DNA from: Capra hircus
Lineage: Eukaryota > Chordata > Mammalia > Artiodactyla > Bovidae
DNA: 64,000 nt
Assembly (NCBI RefSeq): GCF_001704415.2
Contig: NC_030808.1
Coordinates: forward strand, 133,873,089 to 133,937,088
Direction of reading: 5' to 3'
This document shows, piece after piece, positions 63,255-64,000 of the stretch. The notes under the pieces were generated by a model. It was not told where the DNA came from. It searched no databases and saw only the letters and a program-made list of their open reading frames with translations. A program made the position numbers and the translations under genes. Within the stretch, counting starts at the first letter, position 1, and every line of letters begins with the position of its first letter.

Positions 63255-64000
63255 AATCATAGCACAATGTCTGTAACCTTGTTGTGACACTATCATACAT
63301 AGATTCTCAGACAAAAGATCCCAGCACTCTGCACAGCTAAGGAATCCTGCACCCCGCGCTGGCTCACAGCAAGGATGCTCTGGAGGGAAGGGGACCCAAG
63401 AGGGAGAGACGGCTCTTCCTGGGCAGGTCTTCCCCCAGAGGAACCACGGGAGACAGGTGTGGCCAAAGGAACAGGCTTCAGGCAATTCTCACACTGCAAG
63501 TTTCTGTTTCTGATCTGTAATTAAGACCTCCATTTAAGCTAGTAACACTTCTTTAAAAAAAAAAAAAAAGACAAAGGAAGACATTTCAAGCAGATCGGCT
63601 TGGACTTCCTTTCTGTGAATTATTACAAGTGTTAATAGGTGTCTTCATTAAAGTATAACTTAAGAAATATTACAAGTTGGGTTCCTCCATCCTCATAGGT
63701 CTGATGACTCAAAATCAGCAGCACCTCCCAGTGAACTGAAACAAATTTATCAGAAAGCAAAATTAGCCGATTTGGTCTATCCAGTGGTGGAAATGAGACA
63801 GAAATAAGAGACAACGTGGGTTTGCTTTTCTGGGAACATAGTATGTGACCAGATTCCAAACAGGTCAGGAGCCTTAGCTGTTTAGAGATCGTCAGAGAGC
63901 AGGGCCTGCTGAACCATCGGCTGCTGTCACGATCCATGGGCCTGACAGGTTCCACCTGGGGCGGGAGGTGGGGTTGTATCTAGGGAACCAGTTCTCGTGC
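63255..64000. other. Single-copy sequence to the window end
   Basis: No gene or family was recognised. A run of about 16 A lies at 63554-63569. A 107-codon minus frame (63632-63955) has no motif I know. Confidence 0.42.

Noticed and set aside
1..64000. CRISPR array, operon or other prokaryotic-type system
   Set aside because: No regularly spaced direct repeats with unique spacers, no closely packed same-strand genes and no ribosome-binding sites; the repeat content is ruminant.

Overview
The window is intergenic, repeat-rich nuclear DNA from a ruminant, almost certainly a bovid. The diagnosis rests on repeat families limited to that lineage: BovB (an RTE-type LINE), its SINE derivatives Bov-A2 and Bov-tA, young bovine L1 3' ends, CHR-2 tRNA-derived SINEs and a palindromic mini-mariner. 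I could not separate cattle from sheep, goat or other bovids. I recognise no protein-coding host gene, no structural RNA gene, and nothing prokaryotic (no operon, CRISPR array or insertion sequence). The only recognisable protein sequence is decayed BovB reverse transcriptase. Family names were assigned from memory of consensus sequences, without a database search, and old-repeat boundaries are good to about 20-50 bases.

Layout. 1-6.4 kb: mostly single-copy DNA with two Bov-A2 dimers, MIR and L2 remnants and a 41-bp minisatellite. 6.4-14.8 kb: a retrotransposon belt with HAL1-like sequence broken by a 5'-inverted bovine L1, MER20, CHR-2, an ancient L1 holding another L1 fragment and a perfect palindrome, an MLT1 LTR, a mini-mariner and an L1 3' end. 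14.8-25 kb: mostly single copy with L2, MER5, MIR, CHR-2 and a (CA)n tract. 25-28.9 kb: an old BovB carrying a second BovB in the opposite direction, then L1 pieces. 28.9-33.1 kb: mostly single copy, with a (CA)n tract and a bovine L1 3' end. 33.1-37.7 kb: the densest nest, including an L1 split by BovB and an inverted L1 split by MER2 that holds another BovB. 37.7-41.3 kb: an L2-type remnant, CHR-2 and single-copy DNA.

41.4-43.5 kb: Bov-tA and a BovB whose reverse-transcriptase frame runs through an inserted Bov-tA without interruption. 43.5-52.5 kb: single-copy DNA with Bov-tA and Bov-A2 copies and two MIRs each split by a later insertion. 52.2-54.4 kb: LTR remnants, one with a three-layer nest. 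54.4-64 kb: an L2-type remnant, a BovB 3' end, several Bov-A/Bov-tA copies, an L1 3' end, MIR and a solo retroviral-type LTR.

The genes do not work together, because there are none that I can support. What the window offers is a layered insertion record. Target-site duplications are readable at many young insertions. I found no undescribed system. The observations most worth a second look are the in-frame Bov-tA/BovB chimeric frame, the two inverted L1s, the inverted BovB pair, the nests that give relative ages, a small CpG cluster beside a polypyrimidine tract, and a few A/T-rich blocks that could be conserved regulatory DNA.
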